From NCBI GenBank assembly GCA_964471665.1, contig CAYYHG010000004.1, forward strand, positions 1 through 63,307: a stretch of DNA of 63,307 nucleotides, written 5' to 3'. This document shows positions 24,912 to 33,549 of the stretch, piece by piece. The notes beneath the pieces were generated by a model. It saw only the letters and a program-made list of their open reading frames with translations, was not told the DNA's origin and searched no databases. This DNA is from SW-9-67-25 sp964471665 (GTDB lineage Archaea; Halobacteriota; Halobacteria; Halobacteriales; Haloarculaceae). Every line of letters starts with the position of its first letter. Position 1 is the first letter of the stretch. The translations under genes were made by a program, and so were the position numbers.

Positions 24912-25580
24912 CTACGCTGTGGCCGTGTCACCGCGGACGTGTGCCCGCACGTCGTCGAGCACGCTCGGGGCCGCCATGATAGCGAGGCTGTCGCCGGCTT
25001 CGATGGCCGTCTGCGGGAGGGGAATGGTCATCGCCTCCTGGGCGCGGCCGTGGGCGTAGATCCGGGCGTCGCCCGGGAGGTCGACCTCGACGACCCGGTC
25101 GCCGACGACCGGCGATCCATCGGGGATCCGGATACTCGCGATAGAGAGGTTCTCGGTGAGATCCGCGAGAACGTTGAAATCGCCACCCATCAGCGCGGTC
25201 TTGGCGCCGGCCGCCCCGAGCCGCTCGGGATAGATGATCTCGTCGACGTCGGCGGCGTACTTCTCGTAGAGTTCCTCGCTGACGTCCTCGTTGACCCGGA
25301 GGACTGTCCGGCAGTCGTGGGCCTCGCCGACGACACAGACCGAGAAGTTGGTGTTGAGGTCGCCGGTGAGGCCGCCGACGCCGTCGGCGTCGGTCACGCC
25401 CGCCCGCTCTAGGACCTCCTCGTCGCCGCCGTCGCCGTGGATCACCATGTAGCCGTCGTCGCGAGCGCGGTCGGCCTTCCCCGCGTCCTGTTCGACGACG
25501 ATGACCTCGTGGCCCTCGTTGCCGAGGATGTGGGCGGTCCGCCTGCCGACGCGACCGTAGCCGACGATGATGAACTTCAT
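24912..25580 (-). CDS. TrkA-family potassium channel regulatory protein
   Basis: 222 aa from the ATG at 25578-25580 (MKFIIVGYGRVGRRTA). One RCK unit: a TrkA-N Rossmann domain with GYGRVG (residues 7-12) binding NAD(H) or ATP, to about residue 130, then a TrkA-C domain (150-215). Single-RCK proteins gate Trk/Ktr channels in trans. It is far from the TrkH genes at 45-54 kb, so its partner is not fixed. It converges with the beta-propeller gene (7 bp apart). Confidence 0.9.
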   Translation of the reverse strand: MKFIIVGYGRVGRRTAHILGNEGHEVIVVEQDAGKADRARDDGYMVIHGDGGDEEVLERAGVTDADGVGGLTGDLNTNFSVCVVGEAHDCRTVLRVNEDVSEELYEKYAADVDEIIYPERLGAAGAKTALMGGDFNVLADLTENLSIASIRIPDGSPVVGDRVVEVDLPGDARIYAHGRAQEAMTIPLPQTAIEAGDSLAIMAAPSVLDDVRAHVRGDTATA

Positions 25581-25724
25581 ACCTGGTTGTACGGCGGCCG
25601 GAATAAAAAACGGTGGCCCTGCCGACGACGGCCCGTTCGCGGTCTCGTTGTCGCCGGCCGGGGCCCCGCGCTGGTCGGTCGGAAACCCGAACGCCTTTCG
25701 CCGTCCGTTACCCACGTGCCGACA

Positions 25725-26684
25725 ATGCGCGTGACGTTCCTCGGGACGAGTGGGGCAGTGCCGACGACACAGCGCAACCCCAGCGCGGTGCTCGTCGAGC
25801 GAGAGGGGGACCGTCTCCTCTTCGACTGCGGCGAGGGGACCCAGCGCCAGATGATGCGCTTCAGCACCGGCTTCGGCGTCGAGCACGTCTTCCTGTCACA
25901 CCTCCACGGCGACCACGTCCTCGGCCTCCCGGGGCTGGTCCAGACCTGGGATTTCAACGACCGCGAGTCGGCTCTCGCCGTCCACGCACCCGCGGGAACC
26001 CGAAAGCGAGTCGAACGCCTCGTGGCCGCCACCGGCGACCGTCCCTCCTACCCGGTCCGGGTCCACCAGGTCGAGCCCGGAGACGTCGTTCTGGACCGCG
26101 ACGCCTACGAGGTCCGCGCGCTCGAGGTCGACCACCGGACGACCGCTGTCGGCTACGCGCTCGTCGAGGACGACCGGAAGGGCCGGTTCGACCGGGAGAA
26201 AGCCCAGGAGGAACTGGGCATCCCGCCGGGTCCGAAGTACTCGAAACTCCACGAGGGCAACCCGGTCGAACACGACGGCCGGACCGTCCACCCGGCGCAA
26301 GTCGTGGGGCCGCCGCGGCCGGGCCGCCGGCTGGTTTACACAGGCGACACCCGGCCCTGCGGGAGCGTCGTCGAGGCTGCCGGGGAGGCCGATCTGCTGA
26401 TCCACGATGGAACCTTCGCCGCCGACCGCCGGCAGCGAGCCCGCGAGACGGCCCACGCGACCGCACGGGAGGCCGCCGAGGTGGCAAACAGGGCCGGCGC
26501 GAAACGGCTCGCGCTCACCCACGTCTCCTCGCGGTACGCCGGCGACGGCTGGCGGCGCCTCCAGGACGAGGCCCGAGACGTGTTCGCTGGCGAGCGCGCC
26601 TTCGTCGCCCACGACGGACTTGTCGCCGAGGTGCCCTTCCCGGATTCGGACCGGGCGTTCGAACTCGACGCGACAGACAGGTAG
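25725..26684 (+). CDS. rnz: Ribonuclease Z
   Basis: 319-aa metallo-beta-lactamase-fold endonuclease that cleaves the 3' trailer of precursor tRNA. The ATG at 25725 starts MRVTFLGTSGAVPTTQRNPS, the characteristic family start. The metal motif SHLHGDHVLGLPG (His59, His61, Asp63, His64), later YTGDTRPC and the LTHVSSRY motif are all present. The normal length indicates the short form RNase Z. Confidence 0.95.
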   Translation: MRVTFLGTSGAVPTTQRNPSAVLVEREGDRLLFDCGEGTQRQMMRFSTGFGVEHVFLSHLHGDHVLGLPGLVQTWDFNDRESALAVHAPAGTRKRVERLVAATGDRPSYPVRVHQVEPGDVVLDRDAYEVRALEVDHRTTAVGYALVEDDRKGRFDREKAQEELGIPPGPKYSKLHEGNPVEHDGRTVHPAQVVGPPRPGRRLVYTGDTRPCGSVVEAAGEADLLIHDGTFAADRRQRARETAHATAREAAEVANRAGAKRLALTHVSSRYAGDGWRRLQDEARDVFAGERAFVAHDGLVAEVPFPDSDRAFELDATDR

Positions 26685-26787
26685 ACGACCCGGTGGTCGG
26701 GTGCGGGGACGACCGGTACTGTTTTTGTTCGGCCGCCGGGAGTCTGACTGACATGCCCCACCCAAGCCAGGCGAGAGGTGACCGGCA

Positions 26788-27642
26788 GTGAACCACGCGG
26801 CGTGGACGGCCGCGCAGTCGACGGCGGCGCTGCCCGTCGACGGCCACGACCTGCCCGTCGCCTACTACGAGGACGGTGCCGACAACGGCGGTCCGCCGGT
26901 CGTGTTCCTGCACGGGATTCCGACGTGGTCGTACCTCTGGCGCGACGTCGCGCCGGCGCTCGCAGCCGACCGGCACGTCGTCGCACCGGATCTGCTGGGC
27001 TACGGCAACTCCGCGATGGGTGACGGCTTCGACCGCTCGATCCGCGCCCAGGAGACGATGGTCGAGGCGCTGCTCGATCACATCGGGACCGAAACCGCCG
27101 CGGTCGTCGCTCACGACATCGGCGGAGGGACGGCACTCCGGCTGGCTGCCCGCGGGGACCGGATCGAGCGGCTCGTCCTCTCGAACGCCGCCTGCTACGA
27201 CTCCTGGCCGGTGGCGTTCGTCCACGGCCTCGGCCTGCCGGAGATGGTCGAGAAACTGCAAGACGACGAAATCCTGGCGGAGAAACTCGCGTTCGTCTTC
27301 GATTCGGGGCTGTACGGCGATCCCGACGACCACGCCGCGTTCTGCGAGGGGATGCGCGCACCCTGGCAGTCCGGGGACGCCCGCGTGTCGCTGGTCCGTA
27401 ACGCCGTCGCTACCAACACCAACCACACGGCGGCACTCGACTACAGCGCGGTCACGGCCGAGACGCTCCTGCTGTGGGGTGCCGACGACGTCCTGCAGTC
27501 GCTGGACTACGCCGAACGACTCGACTCGGATATCGCGGGCGCGACCGATCTGGTCGCACTCGACGAGGCCTACCACTGGGTCGTCGAGGACCGTACCGAC
27601 GCCTACCGGGAACACGTCCGGGAATTTCTCGGAGATCGCTGA
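26788..27642 (+). CDS. Alpha/beta hydrolase (haloalkane dehalogenase-like)
   Basis: 284 aa from a GTG at 26788. The alpha/beta-hydrolase core shows FLHGIPTWSYLWRDV (oxyanion hole) and VAHDIGGGTALRLA, where Asp replaces the usual nucleophilic Ser, as in haloalkane dehalogenases and epoxide hydrolases. The catalytic His is in EAYHWVVED near the end. The reaction cannot be assigned more closely. Its TGA stop (27640-27642) is followed directly by family A element A6. Note the earlier ATG at about 26752 belongs to unrelated upstream sequence. Confidence 0.88.
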   Translation: MNHAAWTAAQSTAALPVDGHDLPVAYYEDGADNGGPPVVFLHGIPTWSYLWRDVAPALAADRHVVAPDLLGYGNSAMGDGFDRSIRAQETMVEALLDHIGTETAAVVAHDIGGGTALRLAARGDRIERLVLSNAACYDSWPVAFVHGLGLPEMVEKLQDDEILAEKLAFVFDSGLYGDPDDHAAFCEGMRAPWQSGDARVSLVRNAVATNTNHTAALDYSAVTAETLLLWGADDVLQSLDYAERLDSDIAGATDLVALDEAYHWVVEDRTDAYREHVREFLGDR

Positions 27643-27719
27643 TACTGTCGGCCACAGGCGTGTGACCACATCGGGACCCCGGAGCGGAGAGTATCGTCAC
27701 GGACTTACAGCCGACAGTA
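27643..27719. mobile_element. Palindromic element, family A, copy A6
   Basis: 77 bp, ends TACTGTCGGCCACA and CAGCCGACAGTA, flanked by TGA on both sides. The left TGA is the stop codon of the hydrolase. The final A together with the following TG forms the ATG at 27719 that opens the longest pheS reading frame. The whole gap between the two genes is this element. Confidence 0.82.
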
Positions 27720-29275
27720 TGAGAACCGTTAACTACGAACCACACAGTTTCCACGACAAGACCGTGCAACTCCCACAAGCTCAGGTGGCGGTGTTGAAGA
27801 CCGCCGACGCGACGGAGGACAGACAGATACCCGAGGTGGCCGAGGAGGCGGGCCTGAAACCGGAGACCGCGACCGGGGCCGCCTTCGCGCTCGAGGAGGC
27901 GGGACTCCTCGAGGTCACCGACCACCAGGAGACGTCGGTTTCTCCGACCGACGAGGGACGACAGTACACCGAAGAGGGACTGCCGGAACTGCGGCTGTAC
28001 CGGACCGCGGTCGACGCGGGCGCCGACGACCACCCCGTCGCGTTGGGTCAACTGCTCGGGGAGGCGGACCTGGACGGCGACGCCGTCGACATCGCGCTGG
28101 CCAACTTCGCACGGAAGGGCTACGGCACCGTCGACAGCGGCCAGGTGTCGGCCGATTCCGACAGCGACCCAGACAGCGACGCGGAACGCCGCGTTCTGGA
28201 CCAGCTGGCGGCCGGCGAGGACGTCGACGCCGACGAGGCGGTGCTCGACCAGCTGGAACGGCGCGGCCTGATCGAGCGCGACGAACGCACCGTGCGCTCT
28301 GTCCGCGTCAGCGACGAGGGCGTGACCGCGCTGATGGAAGGCGTCGAGGCCGCAGCGACGGTCGACGAACTCACACCCGAACTGCTCACGAGCGGCGAGT
28401 GGCGCGACGTGGAGTTCGCCGAGTACAACGTCGCGGCCGACGCCGACGATATCCGGGGTGGCAAGGAACACATCCTGCGCCAGACGGCCAACCGCGTCAA
28501 GGACGTCCTCGTCGGCATGGGCTTTTCGGAGATGGAGGGCCCCCACGCCGACGCCCAGTTCTGGATCAACGACTGCCTGTTCATGCCCCAGGACCACCCC
28601 GCGCGAACCCACTGGGACCAGTTCGCCCTCGACGCACCCGGCGAGATCCAGGCGTTGCCCGAGGAGTTGGTCGAACGGGTACGCTCGGCCCACCGCGAAG
28701 GCGTCGGCGACCACGGCGACGGCTACCACTCGCCGTGGGACCTCGAAACCGCCAGGTCACTCGATCTGCGCGGCCACACCACGTCGCTGTCTATGCGATA
28801 CCTCTCGGGCCACCAGACCGGGGAACTGGACCCTCCCGAACGGTTCTTCAGCGTCGAGAAGGTCTACCGGAACGACACGCTCGATCCCACCCACCTGCTG
28901 GAGTTCTTCCAGATCGAGGGCTGGGTGATGGCCGAGGACCTCTCCGTGCGCGACCTGTTCGGGACGTTCACCGAGTTCTACGAGCAGTTCGGCATCACGG
29001 ACCTGGAGTTCAAGCCCCACTACAACCCCTACACGGAGCCGTCCTTCGAACTCTTCGGCACCCACCCGGCCACGGGCGAACTCGTCGAGGTGGGCAACTC
29101 GGGCATCTTCCGTGACGAGGTTCTCCGACCGCTCGGCGTTGAGGCCGAGGTGATGGCCTGGGGGCTCTCCCTGGAACGGTTGCTCATGCTCATGTACGGC
29201 TTCGAGGACATCCGGGACGTCCACGGGACGCTGTGTGACCTGCAACTCCTGCGGGACGTGGAGGTGGTGTACTGA
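27719..29275 (+). CDS. pheS: Phenylalanyl-tRNA synthetase alpha subunit
   Basis: Class II synthetase catalytic subunit, 518 aa from the ATG at 27719. An in-frame GTG at 27764 gives VQLPQAQVAVLKTADATED, which resembles the usual haloarchaeal N-terminus (MQLP...), so 503 aa may be the true form; the extra 15 residues have no known counterpart. A winged-helix tRNA-binding N-terminus is followed by a class II core with motif 2 region FFSVEKVYRNDTLDPTH and motif 3 near GWVMAEDL...AWGLSLERLLMLMYG. Its stop overlaps the pheT start (TGATG). Confidence 0.95.
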   Translation: MRTVNYEPHSFHDKTVQLPQAQVAVLKTADATEDRQIPEVAEEAGLKPETATGAAFALEEAGLLEVTDHQETSVSPTDEGRQYTEEGLPELRLYRTAVDAGADDHPVALGQLLGEADLDGDAVDIALANFARKGYGTVDSGQVSADSDSDPDSDAERRVLDQLAAGEDVDADEAVLDQLERRGLIERDERTVRSVRVSDEGVTALMEGVEAAATVDELTPELLTSGEWRDVEFAEYNVAADADDIRGGKEHILRQTANRVKDVLVGMGFSEMEGPHADAQFWINDCLFMPQDHPARTHWDQFALDAPGEIQALPEELVERVRSAHREGVGDHGDGYHSPWDLETARSLDLRGHTTSLSMRYLSGHQTGELDPPERFFSVEKVYRNDTLDPTHLLEFFQIEGWVMAEDLSVRDLFGTFTEFYEQFGITDLEFKPHYNPYTEPSFELFGTHPATGELVEVGNSGIFRDEVLRPLGVEAEVMAWGLSLERLLMLMYGFEDIRDVHGTLCDLQLLRDVEVVY

Positions 29276-31005
29276 TGCCCGTCGTCGACGTCGACCCCGA
29301 CGAACTCCGTGACCTGACCGGCCGCGAAAAGAGCGACGACGAACTGCGCGGGGACCTGTTCGACCTCGGCCTGGAGTTCGAGGGCTGGACCGAGGACGAC
29401 GCGATGCAACTGGAGTTCGCACCCGACCGGCTGGACCGTCTGTCCGTCGAGGGAGTCGCCCGCTCGCTGCGATACCACTACGGCGACGACCGCGGGGTGT
29501 ACCTCCCCTCGACCAACGACGCCGAGTGGACCATCGAGGTGGACCCGTCGGTCCCCGAGGGCCGCCCCTACGTCACCGGTGCAGTCGTCCGCGGACTGGA
29601 CATGGACGACGACGCGCTCCAGTCACTGATACAGGTCCAGGAGAAACTCCACGCCACGATGGGACGCGGGCGCGCGAAAGGCGCAATCGGCGTCCACGAC
29701 CTCGTGGCGCTGAAGGGCGCGCCGGGCACCGGCGGCGAGAAGTCGATCCGCTACGTCGGTGTCGAACCCGACGGCGACCGGTTCGTCCCGCTGGACAGTG
29801 ACGCGGAGATGACCCCCGCCGACGTGCTGACCGACCACCCCATCGGCGACACGTACGGCGACCTCGTCGCCCCGTTCGACCGGTATCCCGCAATCTACGA
29901 CTCGATCGGCCTGTTCTCGTTCCCGCCGGTCATCAACGGCCGCCGGACGGAGGTGTCGACGGACTCGCGGGACCTGTTCGTCGAGATGACCGGCACCGAC
30001 CAGTGGACGATCGACCACATGCTGAACATCGTCTGCTACGCGCTCGACGCGCGGGGCGGACGGGTCGAACGCGTCGACGTGGTCTACGACGCGGACAGCA
30101 GCGGCGACCACGCGGGCGAGACGCTCGACCGCCCGGACCTTTCGGTCGACCGGAAGACGGTCTCCCACGACCGCGTCGAGTCCATCATCGGTATCGACCT
30201 CCCCCCGGAGGAGGTGGTCGACTGCGCCGAACGGGCGGGCCTGAACGCAGAACAGACCGACGCCGGTGGCGAGATTGCCTACGAGGTGGCGATTCCACCC
30301 TACCGCGTGGACGCCCTCCACCCGCTGGACGTCATCGACGACATCGGCCGCGCGTACGGGTTCAACGACCTCGCGCCGCAGTATCCAGACGTCTCGACGG
30401 TCGGCGGCCGCCACGAGCGCTCGCGCCTGGCGGACGCCGCCCGCGACGCCCTCGTCGGTCTCGGGTTCGAGGACCTGCTGAACTTCCACATGATCAACGA
30501 CGAGGAGAACTTCGAGCGGATGAACCTCCGACGTGACACCGACGCCGTCGGCGCGGCCGAGCCGACCACGATCCGCGAACCCTACAGCGAGGCCTACACG
30601 ATGCTGCGAACGTGGGCGTTGCCGTCGCTGCTGATGGTTCTGGAACGGAACACCCACCGGGCGTATCCCCAGGATCTCGCCGAGATCGGCCTCGCGGCGC
30701 ACCTCGACGACAGCGAGAACACGGGCGTTGCCGAGCGCCGGACGGTCGCAGCGGTTCTCGCGCGCACGGAGGCCTCCTACGAGGACGCGAAAGCGCGCCT
30801 GCAGGCGCTCGCGGGCGCGTTCGGCAAGAGCCTGGAAACTCCGCCGACAGAACACCCGTCGTTCATCACCGGCCGGGCAGCCGAGGTCGTTCTCGACGGC
30901 GAGTCGGCCGGCGTCGTCGGCGAGGTCCATCCGGCGGTGCTGGTCGAACACGACCTGGAACTGCCGGTGGCGGCCTTCGAGTTCCGCCTGGCTGCGCTGG
31001 CCTGA
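29275..31005 (+). CDS. pheT: Phenylalanyl-tRNA synthetase beta subunit
   Basis: 576 aa, the archaeal/eukaryotic-type beta subunit without the bacterial EMAP and FDX extensions. An acidic N-terminal domain (PVVDVDPDELRDLTGREKSD) is followed by B3/4 (editing) and B5 regions and a catalytic-like class II fold in the C-terminal third. The start codon overlaps the pheS stop. The TGA stop (31003-31005) is followed by TACTATCAC, a possible but weak remnant of a family A end. It converges with the ABC exporter (5 bp). Confidence 0.95.
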   Translation: MPVVDVDPDELRDLTGREKSDDELRGDLFDLGLEFEGWTEDDAMQLEFAPDRLDRLSVEGVARSLRYHYGDDRGVYLPSTNDAEWTIEVDPSVPEGRPYVTGAVVRGLDMDDDALQSLIQVQEKLHATMGRGRAKGAIGVHDLVALKGAPGTGGEKSIRYVGVEPDGDRFVPLDSDAEMTPADVLTDHPIGDTYGDLVAPFDRYPAIYDSIGLFSFPPVINGRRTEVSTDSRDLFVEMTGTDQWTIDHMLNIVCYALDARGGRVERVDVVYDADSSGDHAGETLDRPDLSVDRKTVSHDRVESIIGIDLPPEEVVDCAERAGLNAEQTDAGGEIAYEVAIPPYRVDALHPLDVIDDIGRAYGFNDLAPQYPDVSTVGGRHERSRLADAARDALVGLGFEDLLNFHMINDEENFERMNLRRDTDAVGAAEPTTIREPYSEAYTMLRTWALPSLLMVLERNTHRAYPQDLAEIGLAAHLDDSENTGVAERRTVAAVLARTEASYEDAKARLQALAGAFGKSLETPPTEHPSFITGRAAEVVLDGESAGVVGEVHPAVLVEHDLELPVAAFEFRLAALA

Positions 31006-31010
31006 TACTA

Positions 31011-32921
31011 TCACTCCTCGAGAGCACGGACCGAGGTCTCCGAGTCGGCCTGCGCCCGCCAGAGGGCCGCGTACTCGCCGCCGACGTCGAGCAGTTTCTC
31101 GTGGGTGCCCGACTCGACGATTTCGCCGTCGTCCATCACGATGATGCGGTCGGCCGTCTGGATGGTCGAGAGCCGGTGGGCGATGACGAAAGCGGTCCGG
31201 TCCTCGATGAGCCGGTCGAGGCTCCGCTGGATGAGTTCCTCCGTCTCGGTGTCGACGTCGGAGGTCGCCTCGTCGAAGACGATGATCGCCGGATCGTTCA
31301 ACAGCGCGCGAGCGATGGCGAGGCGCTGTCGTTGCCCGCCCGAGAGCTTGACGCCGCGTTCGCCCACGAGGGTATCGTAGCCCTCCGGCAGGTCGCTGAT
31401 GAACTCGTGGGCCTCGGCAGCCGTCGCTGCCTGGACGATCCGTTCGCGGGTGGCAGCGTCGGGATCGGCCGTGTTCCACTCCGCGTCCAGCACACGCCGG
31501 TCGCCGTACGCGATGTTCTCGGCGACAGTTCCCGAGAACAGGTAGGGGTTTTGCTCGACGATCGCGATCTCCTCCCTGAGCGCCCGGAGGCTGTACTCGC
31601 GGACGTCCGTGCCGTCGACGCGAACGGCCCCCGAATCGATGTCGTGAAACCGGGGCAGCAGTTTCAGCAGCGTCGACTTCCCCGCGCCGGTCGGCCCGGC
31701 GAGGCCAATCGTCGTTCCGGCGGGCACGTCGAGTGAGACGTCCCGGATCACGGGGTCCCGGTCGCCGTAGCTGAACGTCACGCTCTCGAAGGCGACGTGG
31801 CCGGCCACGTGTTCGGGGTTGTGTGGATCCGGGGGTTCGGTCACCGTCGGCTCCTCGCCGAGCAGGCCGAAGACGCGCTCGGCGCTCGATTTCGCGAGCT
31901 GGTACTTGTTGGCCGACTTCCCAACCCGGCGCATCGGGGAGTAGAGCCGGCGGAGATACAGGAAAAACAGCGCGAAGGCGCCGGCAGACAGCGCGCCCGG
32001 ATTCCCGCGGATGATGTCCGTCCCCCCGATGTACAGCACGAGCACGAAGACGACCCCGGTCGTCAGGCGGAGCGTCGCGAAGAAGGCACGGCGGATACGC
32101 AGCGCCGCCACCTTCTCGTCGTGGTAGGTCTGGCTCTGGTCGGCGACCCGGTCGCGCTCGAACGCGTGACGGTTGAACGCCTTGATGACGGCGGTTCCGC
32201 CGAGATTGTTCTCCAGGCGCGTGTTCAGGCGCGCGACCGTCTCCCGGATCGACTTGTACCGCGGTTCGATCCACCGCAGGAAGAGCCCGCTGGCGAGACC
32301 GATCACCGGGACCGGCGCCAGGGCGATCAGCGCCAGCTTCGGGGAGTACGTCCAGAGAACGATCGAGATCCCGCCGACCGTCGCGACGACGCGGATCAGC
32401 TGGCGGAACTCGGTGTTGAGAAACTGTTCGAGGCGGTTGATGTCGCTGTTGAGGATCGACATCATGCCGCCGGTCTGGTGAGAGACGAAAAAGTCCATCG
32501 AGAGGTGCTGGATGTGGTCGTAGGTGTCGTTGCGCAGATCCCGCTGGACCTTCTGGGCTGTCGACTGGAGGAGATACCGCGAGGCGAACCTGGTTACAGA
32601 CCGGACGAGATACGCCAGCACTGCGATCGCGACGAGTTGCTCCAGGAGGGCGATCCGTGCGGCCCCGGCGGTGATCTCCCCGCTCGGGACGAGGCCGACA
32701 TCGGAGAGGAGACCGGGTTCGCCCGACTGGAGGATCACGCGGTCGATGGCCGTCGCGACGACGATCGGCGGCACGAGCCTGGCAAAGCGCGTACAGAACG
32801 ACGCGAGGACGCCGACGGTCAGCCTGGGCCAGTAGGGGACGGCGTAGGCGAGCAAACTCCGGATCGGATGGCCGTCGAGGCTCCCGCGGATGTCCTCGAA
32901 GCCTCCCTGGTCCTCGGGCAT
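31011..32921 (-). CDS. ABC transporter, fused permease and ATP-binding protein (exporter type)
   Basis: 636 aa from the ATG at 32919-32921 (MPEDQGGFEDIRGSLDGHPI). Residues 1-340 hold a six-helix ABC transmembrane domain; residues 375-620 are the ATPase with Walker A GPTGAGKSTLLKLL, signature KLSGGQRQRLAIARALL, Walker B IIVFDEATSDVD and H-loop IAHRLST. This MsbA/lipid-drug exporter layout works as a homo- or heterodimer. The substrate is unknown. The open frame upstream of the ATG reads through element A7 and is not coding. Confidence 0.93.
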   Translation of the reverse strand: MPEDQGGFEDIRGSLDGHPIRSLLAYAVPYWPRLTVGVLASFCTRFARLVPPIVVATAIDRVILQSGEPGLLSDVGLVPSGEITAGAARIALLEQLVAIAVLAYLVRSVTRFASRYLLQSTAQKVQRDLRNDTYDHIQHLSMDFFVSHQTGGMMSILNSDINRLEQFLNTEFRQLIRVVATVGGISIVLWTYSPKLALIALAPVPVIGLASGLFLRWIEPRYKSIRETVARLNTRLENNLGGTAVIKAFNRHAFERDRVADQSQTYHDEKVAALRIRRAFFATLRLTTGVVFVLVLYIGGTDIIRGNPGALSAGAFALFFLYLRRLYSPMRRVGKSANKYQLAKSSAERVFGLLGEEPTVTEPPDPHNPEHVAGHVAFESVTFSYGDRDPVIRDVSLDVPAGTTIGLAGPTGAGKSTLLKLLPRFHDIDSGAVRVDGTDVREYSLRALREEIAIVEQNPYLFSGTVAENIAYGDRRVLDAEWNTADPDAATRERIVQAATAAEAHEFISDLPEGYDTLVGERGVKLSGGQRQRLAIARALLNDPAIIVFDEATSDVDTETEELIQRSLDRLIEDRTAFVIAHRLSTIQTADRIIVMDDGEIVESGTHEKLLDVGGEYAALWRAQADSETSVRALEE

Positions 32922-32973
32922 ACCACACGTAGTGTGCACACGCTCAAATGCCCCGCGTTCGCGGGCTGTCCCG

Positions 32974-33130
32974 TACTGCCGGCCACGAGCCCGTGAGCAA
33001 TTTCGATCCCACGGAGGGTCGAATATCTGCACGTCGTTGTATACCGGTCGACGTAAGCCCTGATACTTTCAGCCGGGAACGTCCGACTGAGAAGTATCAA
33101 AAGTTACGTCGACCGGTATAGCCGGCAGTA
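32974..33130. mobile_element. Palindromic element, family A, copy A7, interrupted by a family B element
   Basis: Ends TACTGCCGGCCACGA and GCCGGCAGTA. Total 157 bp, equal to a 78-bp A element plus a 77-bp B element (33042-33118) plus a 2-bp TA duplication. The B insertion is 2 bp further along the A right arm than in A3 and in the opposite orientation. It occupies most of the region between the ABC exporter and the small membrane-protein gene. Confidence 0.82.
33042..33118. mobile_element. Palindromic element, family B, copy B4
   Basis: 77 bp, GCCCTGA end first (as B2), flanked by TA on both sides. It differs from B2 at a few central positions. It is inserted in the right arm of A7. Confidence 0.8.
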
Positions 33131-33158
33131 TGAGGTACCTGGAGACAGAACGTCCGGT

Positions 33159-33485
33159 ATGCAACTGGACAAGCCGCTGAAGTTCGGCTACGCGCTGTTC
33201 GCACTGAAGGGGCTGCTCACCATCATCGCCCCACGGAAGGCGATCGGCCTCGCGACGAGTGTCTGGCGCGTGGGCTTCGAGAACGTCGGCGACCTCGAAC
33301 CCCGCGGGTGGTACCTCCGGGCCACCCGCGCCGTCGGCGTCGGGATGGTCGCCGCGGGACTCACGGGGTTGCTTCTCACTGCGGCAGGCGACGACGACAG
33401 CGACAACGACAACGACGACGGGACCGTCGACGACGAATCCGAAGAACCGGGAGACGGGCCGATCAGGGTGGACGTGGACCGATAG
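33159..33485 (+). CDS. Small membrane protein with an acidic tail
   Basis: 108 aa. Hydrophobic segments lie near residues 8-26 (FGYALFALKGLLTIIAP) and 62-80 (AVGVGMVAAGLTGLLLTAA), and the last 28 residues are almost all Asp/Asn/Glu. Its architecture resembles short haloarchaeal membrane proteins of unknown function. It stands alone between element A7 and halocyanin. Confidence 0.7.
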   Translation: MQLDKPLKFGYALFALKGLLTIIAPRKAIGLATSVWRVGFENVGDLEPRGWYLRATRAVGVGMVAAGLTGLLLTAAGDDDSDNDNDDGTVDDESEEPGDGPIRVDVDR

Positions 33486-33549
33486 TGACGGCTGTAGCCT
33501 TGGACGGATCCGTGTCCTTATCCGCCGACACCCCATAGACTGGATCACG

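Noticed and set aside
31003..31020. A family A element after the pheT stop
   Set aside because: Only TACTATCAC follows the TGA and the match to TACTGYCGGC is weak; counted only as a possible relic, not as a copy.
29623..32928. A minus-strand open frame of more than 1,000 codons across pheT and the ABC exporter
   Set aside because: Arg/Pro-rich composition without motifs; it overlaps pheT on the other strand and the exporter in another frame, both of which are complete and recognisable.
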